Shown here: in pieces, positions 41,004-49,772 of the stretch
Position numbering within the stretch: the first letter of the stretch is position 1
Layout of the letters: every line of letters starts with the position of its first letter
Source: CAVVNC01 sp963750015
GTDB taxonomy: Bacteria > Desulfobacterota > Syntrophorhabdia > Syntrophorhabdales > WCHB1-27
DNA: 60,867 nt
Direction: 5' to 3'
Assembly (NCBI GenBank): GCA_963750015.1
Contig: CAVVPU010000213.1
Coordinates: 1 to 60,867 of the forward strand
Made by a program: the position numbers and the translations under genes
Notes under the pieces: model-generated
Database searches by the model: none
What the model was told of the DNA's origin: nothing
What the model saw: the letters and a program-made list of their open reading frames with translations, nothing else

Positions 41004-42551
41004 ATGAAAAGATTTGAAGTGCGGGTGAAGCATGTGACCGGATTGGTGGTCGTTGCTCTCGTCGTCCTGTCACTCGCCGTTACGGGCGCCGGGGCGGCCG
41101 AGCAGCCCAGATACGGGGGGATTCTCAAGATCGTCGACGTCGCCGAAGGCGCACAGCCTCTCGGCGTTCCGTGGGAAGTCCTTGGAATCGACAGCAAGCT
41201 CATCAAACCGGTAATCGAGCCGCTCATAAGGGAGGGCCTGAAAGGAGATTATTATCCCTGGCTCGCAACGGGATGGAAAATCGATTTGGTGAAGAATACG
41301 ATTACTCTTACGCTGAGAAAGGGTGTAAAGTTTCACGACGGAACCGACTTTAACGCCAAGGCGGTCAAGTTCGTCATCGACCATTCGATAGCAGCCAGGC
41401 TGTTGAAGGGTTTTCTGAGCGTCGACATCGTCGACGATTACACGGTCCGCGTCAACGTCGACAAGTATGAGAACGTGGATCTGGGCCTCTTGGCGTCTTC
41501 TGTCTGCGACCCGGTCTCGCCTGCTGCTTTCGAGAAGAAGGGCAAGGAATGGGCCGAGTGGCACCCTGTGGGCACAGGACCCTTCCGGTTCGTGAGCTAC
41601 GAAAGGGGCAGCAAGCTGACCTTCAAGAAATGGGACGGCTACTGGCAGAAAGGAAAGCCCTACCTCGACGGCATAGAGTACCTTTTCATCAGGGACGACC
41701 TCACCCAGCAGGCGGCCATGCGTGCGAGCGGGTCGGAGAAGATCCACGTGCTGGCTGTCACCTCCGGTGAACAGGCGGCAATGATGAAGGCCCAGGGATT
41801 CAGGGTGCTCTCCATGCCTGTCGGACCGATTTCACTCATACCCGACAGCAACAACCCCGATTCGCCATTGTCGAAGAAGAAAGTGCGCCAGGCAGTATCA
41901 TACGCGATCAACCGGGATGCCATCGTCAAGGCGAGGGGTTTCGGCTTCTGGTCTCCGGCGAACCAGATTCCGCCACCCGGCGTCGCGGGCTATGTGAAGG
42001 GCCTGGAGATGGGGGTCTATGACCCCAAGAAGGCGAAGCAGCTCCTTGCAGAGGCCGGCTACCCCAATGGATTGAAGATAAGGATCATCGTCATGCCCGC
42101 CATGGTCGACAAAGACGCCATGGTCGCCGTACAGCGCTTCCTCGGCGAGGTAGGGATCCAGGTGGATCTTGAGTTCCCCGATAACGGAGGCTACACTGCC
42201 TACAGGTGGAAGAACGGTTGGCACAACGCCTTCCTCGCCCAGCACACACGAATGCTCGCCACCACCAACCTCAGCTATACCTTTTACTGGCAGACGATCA
42301 CCGGCCAGTTCCCGAGCCTGAAACGAACGGATAACCTGGTTGACAAGCTCTACGCATCCCTTGCCACTCCCACGCCCGAGGAAGCAAAGGAACAGGAGCT
42401 GACGAAGATGATGGGAGATGATTTCATGATAATCCCCCTCTATAATGTCTACGAGATGTATGTCATTCAACCGAACGTAAACGACACAGGCTATTGCCAA
42501 TGGTCTGCGGGGACGATTTATACGCCGGAGGCGACCTGGCTGGGGAAATAA
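41004..42551 (+). CDS. Peptide/nickel-type ABC transporter binding protein
   Basis: Periplasmic SBP_bac_5 family protein of 515 residues. A signal peptide (about 10-32, GLVVVALVVLSLAVTGAGAA) is followed by the DppA/OppA fold: PRYGGILKIVDVAEGAQPLG, FHDGTDFNAKAVKFVIDHS, PVGTGPFRFVSYERGSKLTF and VRQAVSYAINRDAIVKARGF. Permease and ATPase genes are absent. It ends 4 bp before the MFS gene, so these two are cotranscribed, and the binding protein may feed or sense a lipid-related or peptide substrate with them. Confidence 0.9.
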   Translation: MKRFEVRVKHVTGLVVVALVVLSLAVTGAGAAEQPRYGGILKIVDVAEGAQPLGVPWEVLGIDSKLIKPVIEPLIREGLKGDYYPWLATGWKIDLVKNTITLTLRKGVKFHDGTDFNAKAVKFVIDHSIAARLLKGFLSVDIVDDYTVRVNVDKYENVDLGLLASSVCDPVSPAAFEKKGKEWAEWHPVGTGPFRFVSYERGSKLTFKKWDGYWQKGKPYLDGIEYLFIRDDLTQQAAMRASGSEKIHVLAVTSGEQAAMMKAQGFRVLSMPVGPISLIPDSNNPDSPLSKKKVRQAVSYAINRDAIVKARGFGFWSPANQIPPPGVAGYVKGLEMGVYDPKKAKQLLAEAGYPNGLKIRIIVMPAMVDKDAMVAVQRFLGEVGIQVDLEFPDNGGYTAYRWKNGWHNAFLAQHTRMLATTNLSYTFYWQTITGQFPSLKRTDNLVDKLYASLATPTPEEAKEQELTKMMGDDFMIIPLYNVYEMYVIQPNVNDTGYCQWSAGTIYTPEATWLGK

Positions 42552-42555
42552 GCTT

Positions 42556-43797
42556 TTGAACAGAAGACTGTCGCCCACCTCGTCCCTTGCCATCCTCACC
42601 GGTCTCAACTTCTTCAACTATATAGACCGCTACGTGCTCAACGCGGTAAGGACTCCCATGGCGGCCGATTTCGGACTCGGTTACGGCGATTCTGCCCGTC
42701 TATTCACCGCCTTCATGCTGGGATACTTCCTCACCTCACCTTTCTTCGGTTTCCTCGGCGATCGATTCTCGCGCAAGCTCCTCATAGCCATGGGTATTTT
42801 CGTCTGGAGCCTCGGCACGGTTTTCACGGGCCTTGCCCAGGGATTTGTCGCCCTCCTCTGCTTTAGGGCAATGGTGGGGGTCGGGGAGGCGAGCTACGCC
42901 ACTTTAGGCCCAACCCTCATCTCCGATACATGGGCGCCCATCAAACGCAATACGGCGCTCACCATATTCTACATCGCCATCCCTGTGGGCTCGGCCGTCG
43001 GCTATATCCTTGGAGGCGAGATAGCCGGACACTGGGGATGGCGCTACGCCTTTTATTGGACCGGGGCTCCCGGTCTTTTGCTGGCCCTTATCCTCCTGCC
43101 TTTTCGGGAGCCCGAGCGGGGTGAAGCGGAGGGGCCGGGGCCACGGAAGGCCGAGAAGGCGGGTCTCAGGGATGTGGGCCGTATCTTCCTCAACAGGGAT
43201 TATAACCTGGTGGTCTGGGGTTACGTTGCCTACACCTTTGCTCTGGGGGCTTTTGCGTTCTGGGGGCCCACGTTCCTCCAAAAGGTGCACGGTCTTCGCC
43301 TCGATCTGGCCGACAGCTTCTTCGGTTCGGTCCTCGTGGTGGCCGGTCTGACAGGCAGTCTCCTCGGGGGCATTCTCGCCACCTGGCTTCAGAAGCATAC
43401 TCCCGGAGGCTACGCCATCCTGCTTTCCGCCTCGATTTTCTGCGCAGTTCCCGTCTCTTTTTACGCGCTCCTCACTTCCGACACGCAGGGCTCCATGTTA
43501 TTCCTCGGGTTGTCCATCTTCTTCATCTTTTTTTCTACGGGTCCCGTCAACACCCTGATCCTTGAAACGGTCCCCGTCAACGTCCGTTCGAGCGCCATGG
43601 CGATCTCTATATTCATGATACACCTTTTCGGTGACATGTATTCCCCCGAGGTCATCGGTCGGCTGGCAGACCGTTATGCAGGCGATTTGCAGAGGGCCAT
43701 ACTGGTTTTGCCCGTAGCACTGATCGTATCTGCCCTGTTCTGGATGGTTCTCGCCCTGAAAATGATAAGATACGGTAAAGGCTCGCCTGCTGACTGA
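42556..43797 (+). CDS. Spinster-like MFS transporter, candidate lysophospholipid transporter
   Basis: Twelve-helix major facilitator of 413 residues. Spinster (Spns) features are LNFFNYIDRYVLNAVRTPMA, the MFS loop GFLGDRFSRKLLIAMGIFVW, FRAMVGVGEASYATLGPTLI and FYIAIPVGSAVGYILGGEIA. Spns proteins carry sphingosine phosphate or lysophospholipids in animals and occur in bacteria. Here the gene lies 26 bp before an Aas-like gene, the same arrangement as lplT-aas in E. coli, so lysophospholipid import is the favoured role. The start is TTG at 42556 with GGGGA upstream. Confidence 0.8.
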   Translation: MNRRLSPTSSLAILTGLNFFNYIDRYVLNAVRTPMAADFGLGYGDSARLFTAFMLGYFLTSPFFGFLGDRFSRKLLIAMGIFVWSLGTVFTGLAQGFVALLCFRAMVGVGEASYATLGPTLISDTWAPIKRNTALTIFYIAIPVGSAVGYILGGEIAGHWGWRYAFYWTGAPGLLLALILLPFREPERGEAEGPGPRKAEKAGLRDVGRIFLNRDYNLVVWGYVAYTFALGAFAFWGPTFLQKVHGLRLDLADSFFGSVLVVAGLTGSLLGGILATWLQKHTPGGYAILLSASIFCAVPVSFYALLTSDTQGSMLFLGLSIFFIFFSTGPVNTLILETVPVNVRSSAMAISIFMIHLFGDMYSPEVIGRLADRYAGDLQRAILVLPVALIVSALFWMVLALKMIRYGKGSPAD

Positions 43798-43823
43798 GAG
43801 GCGGGGAAGGGATACAACAAGAT

Positions 43824-46010
43824 ATGAAGACATCCATCACGTCGAACAGGGAAGACGCCGGTCTTCTCTGGCGCACCTATGAAGGGGCGGTCCGCCTTTT
43901 CTTCAAGCTCTACTTCAGTACGATGCACCGGATCAGGATCGAGGGGTTGGAAAGAGTCCCGAAAGACGGGGCAAAATTGATCGTCCTGGCGAATCACGCT
44001 TCTTTTCTTGACGGCCTCATCATCTGGACCTACCTCAGGCTTCCTTTCAAGATCGTCGTCGACCGGACACTTGCGCTCAGCCCCTGGCTGCGCCCCCTTC
44101 TCCGGAACAGGTACGTCGTGCCTATCGATTCGATGAACCCTTACTCTCTGAAGGAAGTCATGCGCACCGTCGATGCGGGAGTCCCCCTCCTCATCTTCCC
44201 CGAGGGACGCAGGACGTCGACCGGGAGTATCATGAAGATCTACGATGGCGCCGGGTTTGTGGCCTACAAAACGAACGCGAGGATCCTGCCTATCTACCTG
44301 AAAGGCTCCTACGACACCTTGTTCGCAAGAAGACACCAGGGCCGCAAGCTGACGGCGCGCCTCTCTGTCTTCATAGGCAGCGTGAGACCACCTATAGACC
44401 TCGAGCACCTGCCCATGAGGAAGCGGAAGACGGAAGCGACCAGGCGTATTTACGACGCCCTGTGCGAACTCTATCTCGAGTCCCATAATAAGCCCTCCAC
44501 CCTGGGCCGCGAGTTTGTACGTATTTGCAAAGAGAATCGCGGAAAACCGGCCTTCAGGGACTCGACGGGCACCCATCTGAGCTACGGCAAGGTCCTCCTC
44601 GGCGCCCTTGTCCTCGGCCGCCGGATTTCTCGCATGGAGAAAGGGACCATAGCCATCCTGCTGCCATCCGCGTGCGCGACTGCCGTCCTCTTCATGGGGC
44701 TCCAGATCTATCGCAGGGTCGTGGCCTTTCTCAATTACTCTTCGGGCACCGCGGCACTGCACAATGCGATAGATTTGGCCGACATTCACCTGATTATCAC
44801 TTCCCGCCGGTTCCTGGAGGGGACGAGACTGGCGGGGTCGATATTCCAGGGAAAGAAGCTCGTTTTCCTGGAGGATGTGAGGACCCAAATCACTACATTC
44901 GAGAAGGTCGGGGCCTTCTTCCGGATCTTATTCCCCGGCGCCCTTGCCTTGATGAGAGCCCATGAGGAAAAGGAGACGGCATGTATCCTTTTTACGTCGG
45001 GCTCCGAAGGAGTGCCCAAAGGCGTCTGCCTCTCCCACGAAAACATCATCACGAACGTCTATCAGGGACTGTCCCGCGTAGATATCACACGGAAAGACTA
45101 CTTTCTGAACGTGCTTCCCATGTTCCACAGCTTCGGCCTCACCGTCGGCACTATAATTCCCCTGTTTGCCGGCGCCCGGGTCTTCTTTCACGTGAGTCCC
45201 CTCCACTTCCGCATAGTCCCCGAACTCGCTTACGACAACGAATGTACGATTTTTCTCGCCACGAACACCTTTCTCGCCGGGTACGCCAGGAGGGCCAACC
45301 CCTACGATTTTCACTCCATGCGTTACGTCTTTTGCGGAGCCGAAGCTTTGAGTGATGCAGTTTTCGAACATTATGCCAGAACCTTAGGTGTGCGGGTGAT
45401 GTCCGGATACGGCGCGACCGAGTGCTCGCCCATCGTCAGCATGAGCAGCGGCGTCCGTCACGAGCACGGCACGGTGGGGGCGATACTGCCCGGCATCGAT
45501 TATAGAATCGTGCCCATCGAGGGTATCGAGGAGCAGGACGGACGGGCCGGCAGGCTTCTTGTCCGGGGAAAGAATGTCATGATCGGCTATCTCAAGAATG
45601 AACGGGCGAACTACAAATACCTCGTCGAGGACAAGGGGTGGTACGATACGGGCGATGTCGTCGAGATGACGGAAGAAGGGTTCCTTAGGATCATGGGCAG
45701 GATGAAACGGTTCGCCAAGATAAGCGGGGAAATGGTCTCGTTGACGGCCGTCGAAGAGGTGATCGCCCGCGAGCTGGGCGGACGGAAAGATGTGGCCATC
45801 ATGGCCAGAAAAGACGAGACGAGGGGGGAGGCCCTGATCGTGGTGACCAATAATCGCGCGATCGACTTACCGGCAATCCGCCGGGTCCTGAAGGACCATG
45901 GCCTTTCCGACCTCGCAGTCCCGAAAGAAGTCAGATTCATGGGCGAAATCCCCAAGCTCGGCACAGGCAAGATAGACTACGTCGGATTGAGGAAAATGAT
46001 GGACGGCTGA
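43824..46010 (+). CDS. aas: Acyltransferase / acyl-ACP synthetase fusion (Aas-like)
   Basis: Bifunctional membrane-associated enzyme of 728 residues that would re-acylate lysophospholipids. The N-terminal PlsC-type domain (about 20-220) has VLANHASFLDGLIIW (HX4D) and LLIFPEGRRTSTGSIM. The C-terminal AMP-forming ligase (about 230-725) has CILFTSGSEGVPKGVCLSHE, MSGYGATECSPIVSM, GWYDTGDVVEMTEEGFL and the terminal lysine loop IPKLGTGKIDYVGLRK. E. coli Aas has the same order and a similar length (719). Adjacent to a Spinster-like MFS gene, its likely transport partner. Confidence 0.92.
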   Translation: MKTSITSNREDAGLLWRTYEGAVRLFFKLYFSTMHRIRIEGLERVPKDGAKLIVLANHASFLDGLIIWTYLRLPFKIVVDRTLALSPWLRPLLRNRYVVPIDSMNPYSLKEVMRTVDAGVPLLIFPEGRRTSTGSIMKIYDGAGFVAYKTNARILPIYLKGSYDTLFARRHQGRKLTARLSVFIGSVRPPIDLEHLPMRKRKTEATRRIYDALCELYLESHNKPSTLGREFVRICKENRGKPAFRDSTGTHLSYGKVLLGALVLGRRISRMEKGTIAILLPSACATAVLFMGLQIYRRVVAFLNYSSGTAALHNAIDLADIHLIITSRRFLEGTRLAGSIFQGKKLVFLEDVRTQITTFEKVGAFFRILFPGALALMRAHEEKETACILFTSGSEGVPKGVCLSHENIITNVYQGLSRVDITRKDYFLNVLPMFHSFGLTVGTIIPLFAGARVFFHVSPLHFRIVPELAYDNECTIFLATNTFLAGYARRANPYDFHSMRYVFCGAEALSDAVFEHYARTLGVRVMSGYGATECSPIVSMSSGVRHEHGTVGAILPGIDYRIVPIEGIEEQDGRAGRLLVRGKNVMIGYLKNERANYKYLVEDKGWYDTGDVVEMTEEGFLRIMGRMKRFAKISGEMVSLTAVEEVIARELGGRKDVAIMARKDETRGEALIVVTNNRAIDLPAIRRVLKDHGLSDLAVPKEVRFMGEIPKLGTGKIDYVGLRKMMDG

Positions 46011-46026
46011 CCGGACCCGGACAGGT

Positions 46027-48957
46027 TCAGGGGCCGTTCACAGGGCCGCCGATAACAGGGCGGTCGAGCACTTCCCGCACCTTCGAGAGTAATGTCGATA
46101 CGGACAACGGTTTTTGGAGAAAGTCGACGCTCTCTTTTTGGACCCCCTTCTGGAGGATGATCTCCCCCGTGTAACCGCTTATGAAGATGGCCCTGACAGG
46201 GACTCCTTTCCCGGCGATCTCGTCGAGAACCTCTTTCCCGTTCTTCCCCGGCATGACAACGTCGAGAATAACCAGATCTATTTTTCCTTTGTGTTGCTCG
46301 TGCATGCGGATTCCTTCCTCCCCGGTTGCAGCCTCGAGCGTGTTGTATCCTGAGCGTGTGAGGATCTGCCTCATCATGTTCCTTACACCCTGGTCGTCCT
46401 CGACAATGAGAATCGTCTCAATGCCGCCTACTGCCGGTTCCGGCTCATCGCCTTCTTTGGCTGAGAAAGCTTCTTCAAGGGGAAGGTATATGTGGAAGGT
46501 CGTTCCCTCGAAGAGCTTACTCGATACGGTGATGTATCCCTGGTGCTGGGTCACAATGCCATAAACGCTCGCGAGTCCAAGACCTGTACCCTTACCTACT
46601 TCTTTAGTCGTAAAGAAGGGGTCGAAGATTCGCTCCTTCGTCTTTTCATCCATGCCGGTGCCCGTATCGGAAACGGAGATGAGCACGTACCTTCCGCTTT
46701 TCCCGAAACCCCGGGACCTCACGAATTCTTCGTCGAGAGTTATGGTCTCGGTCCTGATCGACAGGCGCCCCCCATGGGGCATGGCATCTCTTGCATTGGT
46801 GGCAAGGTTCAGGAACGTCTGGTCGATCTGGTTCTGATCGAGACGAACGATGAAGTCGATCGTTCCCAGATCGAGGGCTACTTCGATATCCTCGGGGAGA
46901 AGCCTTTTGAGGAGCTTTACGCTGTTTCGCACGATATCGTTGATGGCGTGGGGCTCGAGATTGATCCGCTGTTTGCGGCTGAAGGCAAGAAGGCTCTGGG
47001 TAAGGTCGGCACCTTTACTTGACGAGGCAACGATCTGTTCCACGTAAGGTGCAAGGCAGTCGTCGGGCCCGATACCCATCTGAATGAGGTTGGCGAAGCC
47101 CATGATAACGGTCAGGAGGTTGTTGAAGTCGTGGGCCACTCCTCCTGCCAGGGTGCCTATCGCCTCCATCTTCTGGGCCTGTCTGAGCTGTTCTTCAAGT
47201 TTCTTATTTTCGGTGACGTCCTGAATCACGCCGAAAACCGTTCTTTTCACGGGATCGTATTCAGCCACCGAATGCACGTCGACCACACTTCCGTCGTCGA
47301 CATGGCGCATCTTGAATTCCACGTCGTAGGGCGTGTTTTTCTCGACGAGGTCGCGCAATGCCTTGTCGAGGGTCTCCCGGTACTCCGGAAGAGGAGACTG
47401 CTGCACCCAATCCAAGGGAAACTCCTCGCCTGAAAGGCCGTATATCCGGCCTGCTTCCGCCGATGCGGAGACTGTTTTCGTCGAGAGATCGAGCTCCCAG
47501 TTGCCGGTCCGGGAGACCCTTTCCGCCCGTATGAGCCGCGCCGCGGTCGCCCGCAAGGTCTCCTCGGCCGACTTGCGTTCGGTAATGTCCTGATTGACGC
47601 CTACTACCCTTAGTATCCGACCTTCGGGGTCTTTGATATACCTTCTGGTGGCCCGGATGTCTATTATCTTGCCGTCTGCCCGGATAACCCTGTGTTCGAT
47701 ATCCTCGGATTCAACCTGACCCGGATCGGCCTTTCTCCCCTCTACTTTCCGGCATAATCCCTCAAGGTCGTCGGGGTGGACGAACCTTCTGAAGTACTCG
47801 TCCGCTGCCATCCGGTAGCCGCCCTCCCGAATGGAATCGGTCGCGTAAAGCGCGTAGAAAAGATCGTTGAAAATAAACTCATTCGATTCTCGGTCGCTTT
47901 CCCAGTAGGCTATCTTTGCAAGGTCCGCGGCTTCCCTCAGGTGGAGTCTGCTCACGCGCAGCTCCTCTTCGGCCCGCTTCCGATCGGTGATATCCTCTAC
48001 CGATCCCTCGTAAAAGCGTATTTCATTGTTTTCATCCTTTACGGCCCTCGAATTCAGGGAGACCCACCGTATCTCGCCGTCCTTTCTGAAGATCCTCGTC
48101 TCGACCCCCTTGATGAAGCCGTCTTTTTGGAGGGTTTCCCGAATTTTCTCACGGTCCCCGAAGTCAACGTAGATCTGTCCGGTAAAATTGACCCGCTCCT
48201 CCATGAGCTGCTCGGGAGATTCGCAGCCCCACATCCTCGCCAAGGCGGGATTGGCGCGGAGGAAGTGTCCTTCCCGGTCGACCTGATAGATGCCTTCCGC
48301 CGCATTCTCGAAGATGGAACGGTACCTCCGTTCGCTCTCCTGAAGCTCCTTCTTTGTCTTTCCGAGATATAAGAGGATGATGCCCACCGCAGAAACGAAG
48401 CCGAAGACCGCACCGATGATGTAGCCGTAGGGGGCAGCCCACGCGGAAGGCCGGAGGAACGGGTAATCCGCCTTGTGAAGGCCCCATAGGATGAAAGCCC
48501 ACCCCGTGATCCATTTCGCCGGTCCCGTGGTTCCCTTGAATCTCAGAAAGGCCAGACCTGTCAGGATATTGGCGAGGGCCGAGACGAAGAACACGAGCCC
48601 TAGTGCCCACGGGAAGGAAAAGTGAAAATAGACGGCCGCACATACCCAGAGACTGCCGGAAACGAAGAGGACGAGCCAGAGTCTGCTTGCCTTGCGGGCG
48701 AGGAAAAGATAGGTGCCCCAGAGCAGCAGGGCCCCCGACCAGAGCGTGCTCATCTGGCTCAGGGCGACAAGTACCCCCTGGCCCTTCTCCAGTGCAGCGA
48801 GCATCTCGAAGGCAAACCGCGCGACGGAGAAGACCCAGCTCGCGAGCCACATGGCGAGGTATCTCCTGCGCTCCTGAACGTAGAGGCCCAGGTAGGCGAA
48901 GACGAGTATAAGAGTGCCCGTGAGCTGCACGGCGAGTGCAGGCACTATCCCGCTCAT
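46027..48957 (-). CDS. Membrane PAS hybrid histidine kinase with receiver domain
   Basis: Hybrid kinase of 976 residues. Seven or so hydrophobic segments (about 5-205; LTGTLILVFAYLGLYVQERR at the start) form an integral membrane sensor. Three PAS domains (about 215-335, 340-465, 470-590) lead to the H-box GGVAHDFNNLLTVIMGFANL, ATPase motifs SDTGTGMDEKTKERIFDPFF and GTGLGLASVYGIV, and a C-terminal receiver (VILDVVMPGKNGKEVLDEI). From the second PAS on it is a paralogue of the kinase at 3283-5628. It is convergent with aas (16 bp). An extended -10 promoter (TGGTATAAT at about 49018-49026) precedes it. Confidence 0.92.
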   Translation of the reverse strand: MSGIVPALAVQLTGTLILVFAYLGLYVQERRRYLAMWLASWVFSVARFAFEMLAALEKGQGVLVALSQMSTLWSGALLLWGTYLFLARKASRLWLVLFVSGSLWVCAAVYFHFSFPWALGLVFFVSALANILTGLAFLRFKGTTGPAKWITGWAFILWGLHKADYPFLRPSAWAAPYGYIIGAVFGFVSAVGIILLYLGKTKKELQESERRYRSIFENAAEGIYQVDREGHFLRANPALARMWGCESPEQLMEERVNFTGQIYVDFGDREKIRETLQKDGFIKGVETRIFRKDGEIRWVSLNSRAVKDENNEIRFYEGSVEDITDRKRAEEELRVSRLHLREAADLAKIAYWESDRESNEFIFNDLFYALYATDSIREGGYRMAADEYFRRFVHPDDLEGLCRKVEGRKADPGQVESEDIEHRVIRADGKIIDIRATRRYIKDPEGRILRVVGVNQDITERKSAEETLRATAARLIRAERVSRTGNWELDLSTKTVSASAEAGRIYGLSGEEFPLDWVQQSPLPEYRETLDKALRDLVEKNTPYDVEFKMRHVDDGSVVDVHSVAEYDPVKRTVFGVIQDVTENKKLEEQLRQAQKMEAIGTLAGGVAHDFNNLLTVIMGFANLIQMGIGPDDCLAPYVEQIVASSSKGADLTQSLLAFSRKQRINLEPHAINDIVRNSVKLLKRLLPEDIEVALDLGTIDFIVRLDQNQIDQTFLNLATNARDAMPHGGRLSIRTETITLDEEFVRSRGFGKSGRYVLISVSDTGTGMDEKTKERIFDPFFTTKEVGKGTGLGLASVYGIVTQHQGYITVSSKLFEGTTFHIYLPLEEAFSAKEGDEPEPAVGGIETILIVEDDQGVRNMMRQILTRSGYNTLEAATGEEGIRMHEQHKGKIDLVILDVVMPGKNGKEVLDEIAGKGVPVRAIFISGYTGEIILQKGVQKESVDFLQKPLSVSTLLSKVREVLDRPVIGGPVNGP

Positions 48958-49017
48958 TCGTTATGGTCCTTTCTTTTCGCCGTACTCATGCCACTCCGGC
49001 ATGGCCTTCTGCTGGCG

Positions 49018-49026
49018 ATTATACCA
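49018..49026 (-). promoter_or_regulatory. Extended -10 promoter of the membrane hybrid kinase
   Basis: Minus-strand TGGTATAAT fits TGnTATAAT; the -35 region at 49046-49041 (TCCTTT) is poor. About 60 nt lie between it and the kinase start. Confidence 0.4.
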
Positions 49027-49129
49027 CCTCAGTCAAGAACAAAGGAGATTTTTTTAGGAGTATTCAGGGAATCTTATTCAGAAGAAAGCGAGTTTTTTCT
49101 AGGTCTCATCGGATCGGTATAGTACGTCC

Positions 49130-49762
49130 CTATTCGTCCTTCTCTTCAAGAAAGCGCTTCCTCATCTCCCGCAGACCCATCCCGGAGACCTCCGAAACAT
49201 CTGCCTGAGCCAGGCGCTTCAGAATTTCTCTTCGCCTCCTGCCATCCTTCACGTGCAGTATGAGGAACTTTCTGAAGGCCCCGACCTTCTTTACATAGCT
49301 CCCGTAGTCGCTTCCCATGACCTCTGCAAGTTGGACCTTCAGTTTCTTGGAAAGCATGGGCGCCTGACCCGAGGTGGAGACCGCCACTGTCACCGGCCCC
49401 TTTCTTGCAACCGACGGAACGATGAAACCGCACTGATCCGGGCTGTCTGCGATATTGAGGGGGATCGCACGAGCGATCGACTCTTCCCTTACCCTCTCGT
49501 TGACTCCTCTCTTATCGGTCGCGGCAAAGGCGAGACATGCTCCTTCGAGGTCCCCTTCCCGGTAATCCCTCTCGAAGACCTCCAGGACGCCCCGTTCCCG
49601 GAGCCGTCTGATGCCCTTCGTTACCTCGGGGCTGATAATCCTCGGCCGGGCGTGCGCCTTCAGTAGGCCCTGAACTTTTCGTTCCGCCACCTTGCCCCCG
49701 CCGATCACGACGCAGAGCTTGCCGTCGAGGCTTAGAAAAAGGGGGTAGTAAGAGGAAGCCAT
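49130..49762 (-). CDS. Precorrin-2 dehydrogenase / siroheme synthase N-terminal domain
   Basis: NAD-dependent oxidation of precorrin-2 to sirohydrochlorin, in siroheme or heme d1/b synthesis, 210 residues. NAD motif: LCVVIGGGKVAERKVQGLL; family motifs CLAFAATDKRGVNERVREES, LNIADSPDQCGFIVPSVARK, VTVAVSTSGQAPMLSKKLK. This matches the Met8/CysG N-terminal domain without the methyltransferase half. ATG at 49762 (MASSYYPLF) follows AGGAGG; the much longer upstream frame is unlikely. Located 10 bp after glgX on the same strand. Confidence 0.9.
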   Translation of the reverse strand: MASSYYPLFLSLDGKLCVVIGGGKVAERKVQGLLKAHARPRIISPEVTKGIRRLRERGVLEVFERDYREGDLEGACLAFAATDKRGVNERVREESIARAIPLNIADSPDQCGFIVPSVARKGPVTVAVSTSGQAPMLSKKLKVQLAEVMGSDYGSYVKKVGAFRKFLILHVKDGRRRREILKRLAQADVSEVSGMGLREMRKRFLEEKDE

Positions 49763-49772
49763 GGCCTGCCTC

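Noticed and set aside
43674..44888. 404-codon minus-strand frame across the MFS/aas junction
   Set aside because: Antisense of the MFS end and the PlsC domain; no ribosome site or family signature.
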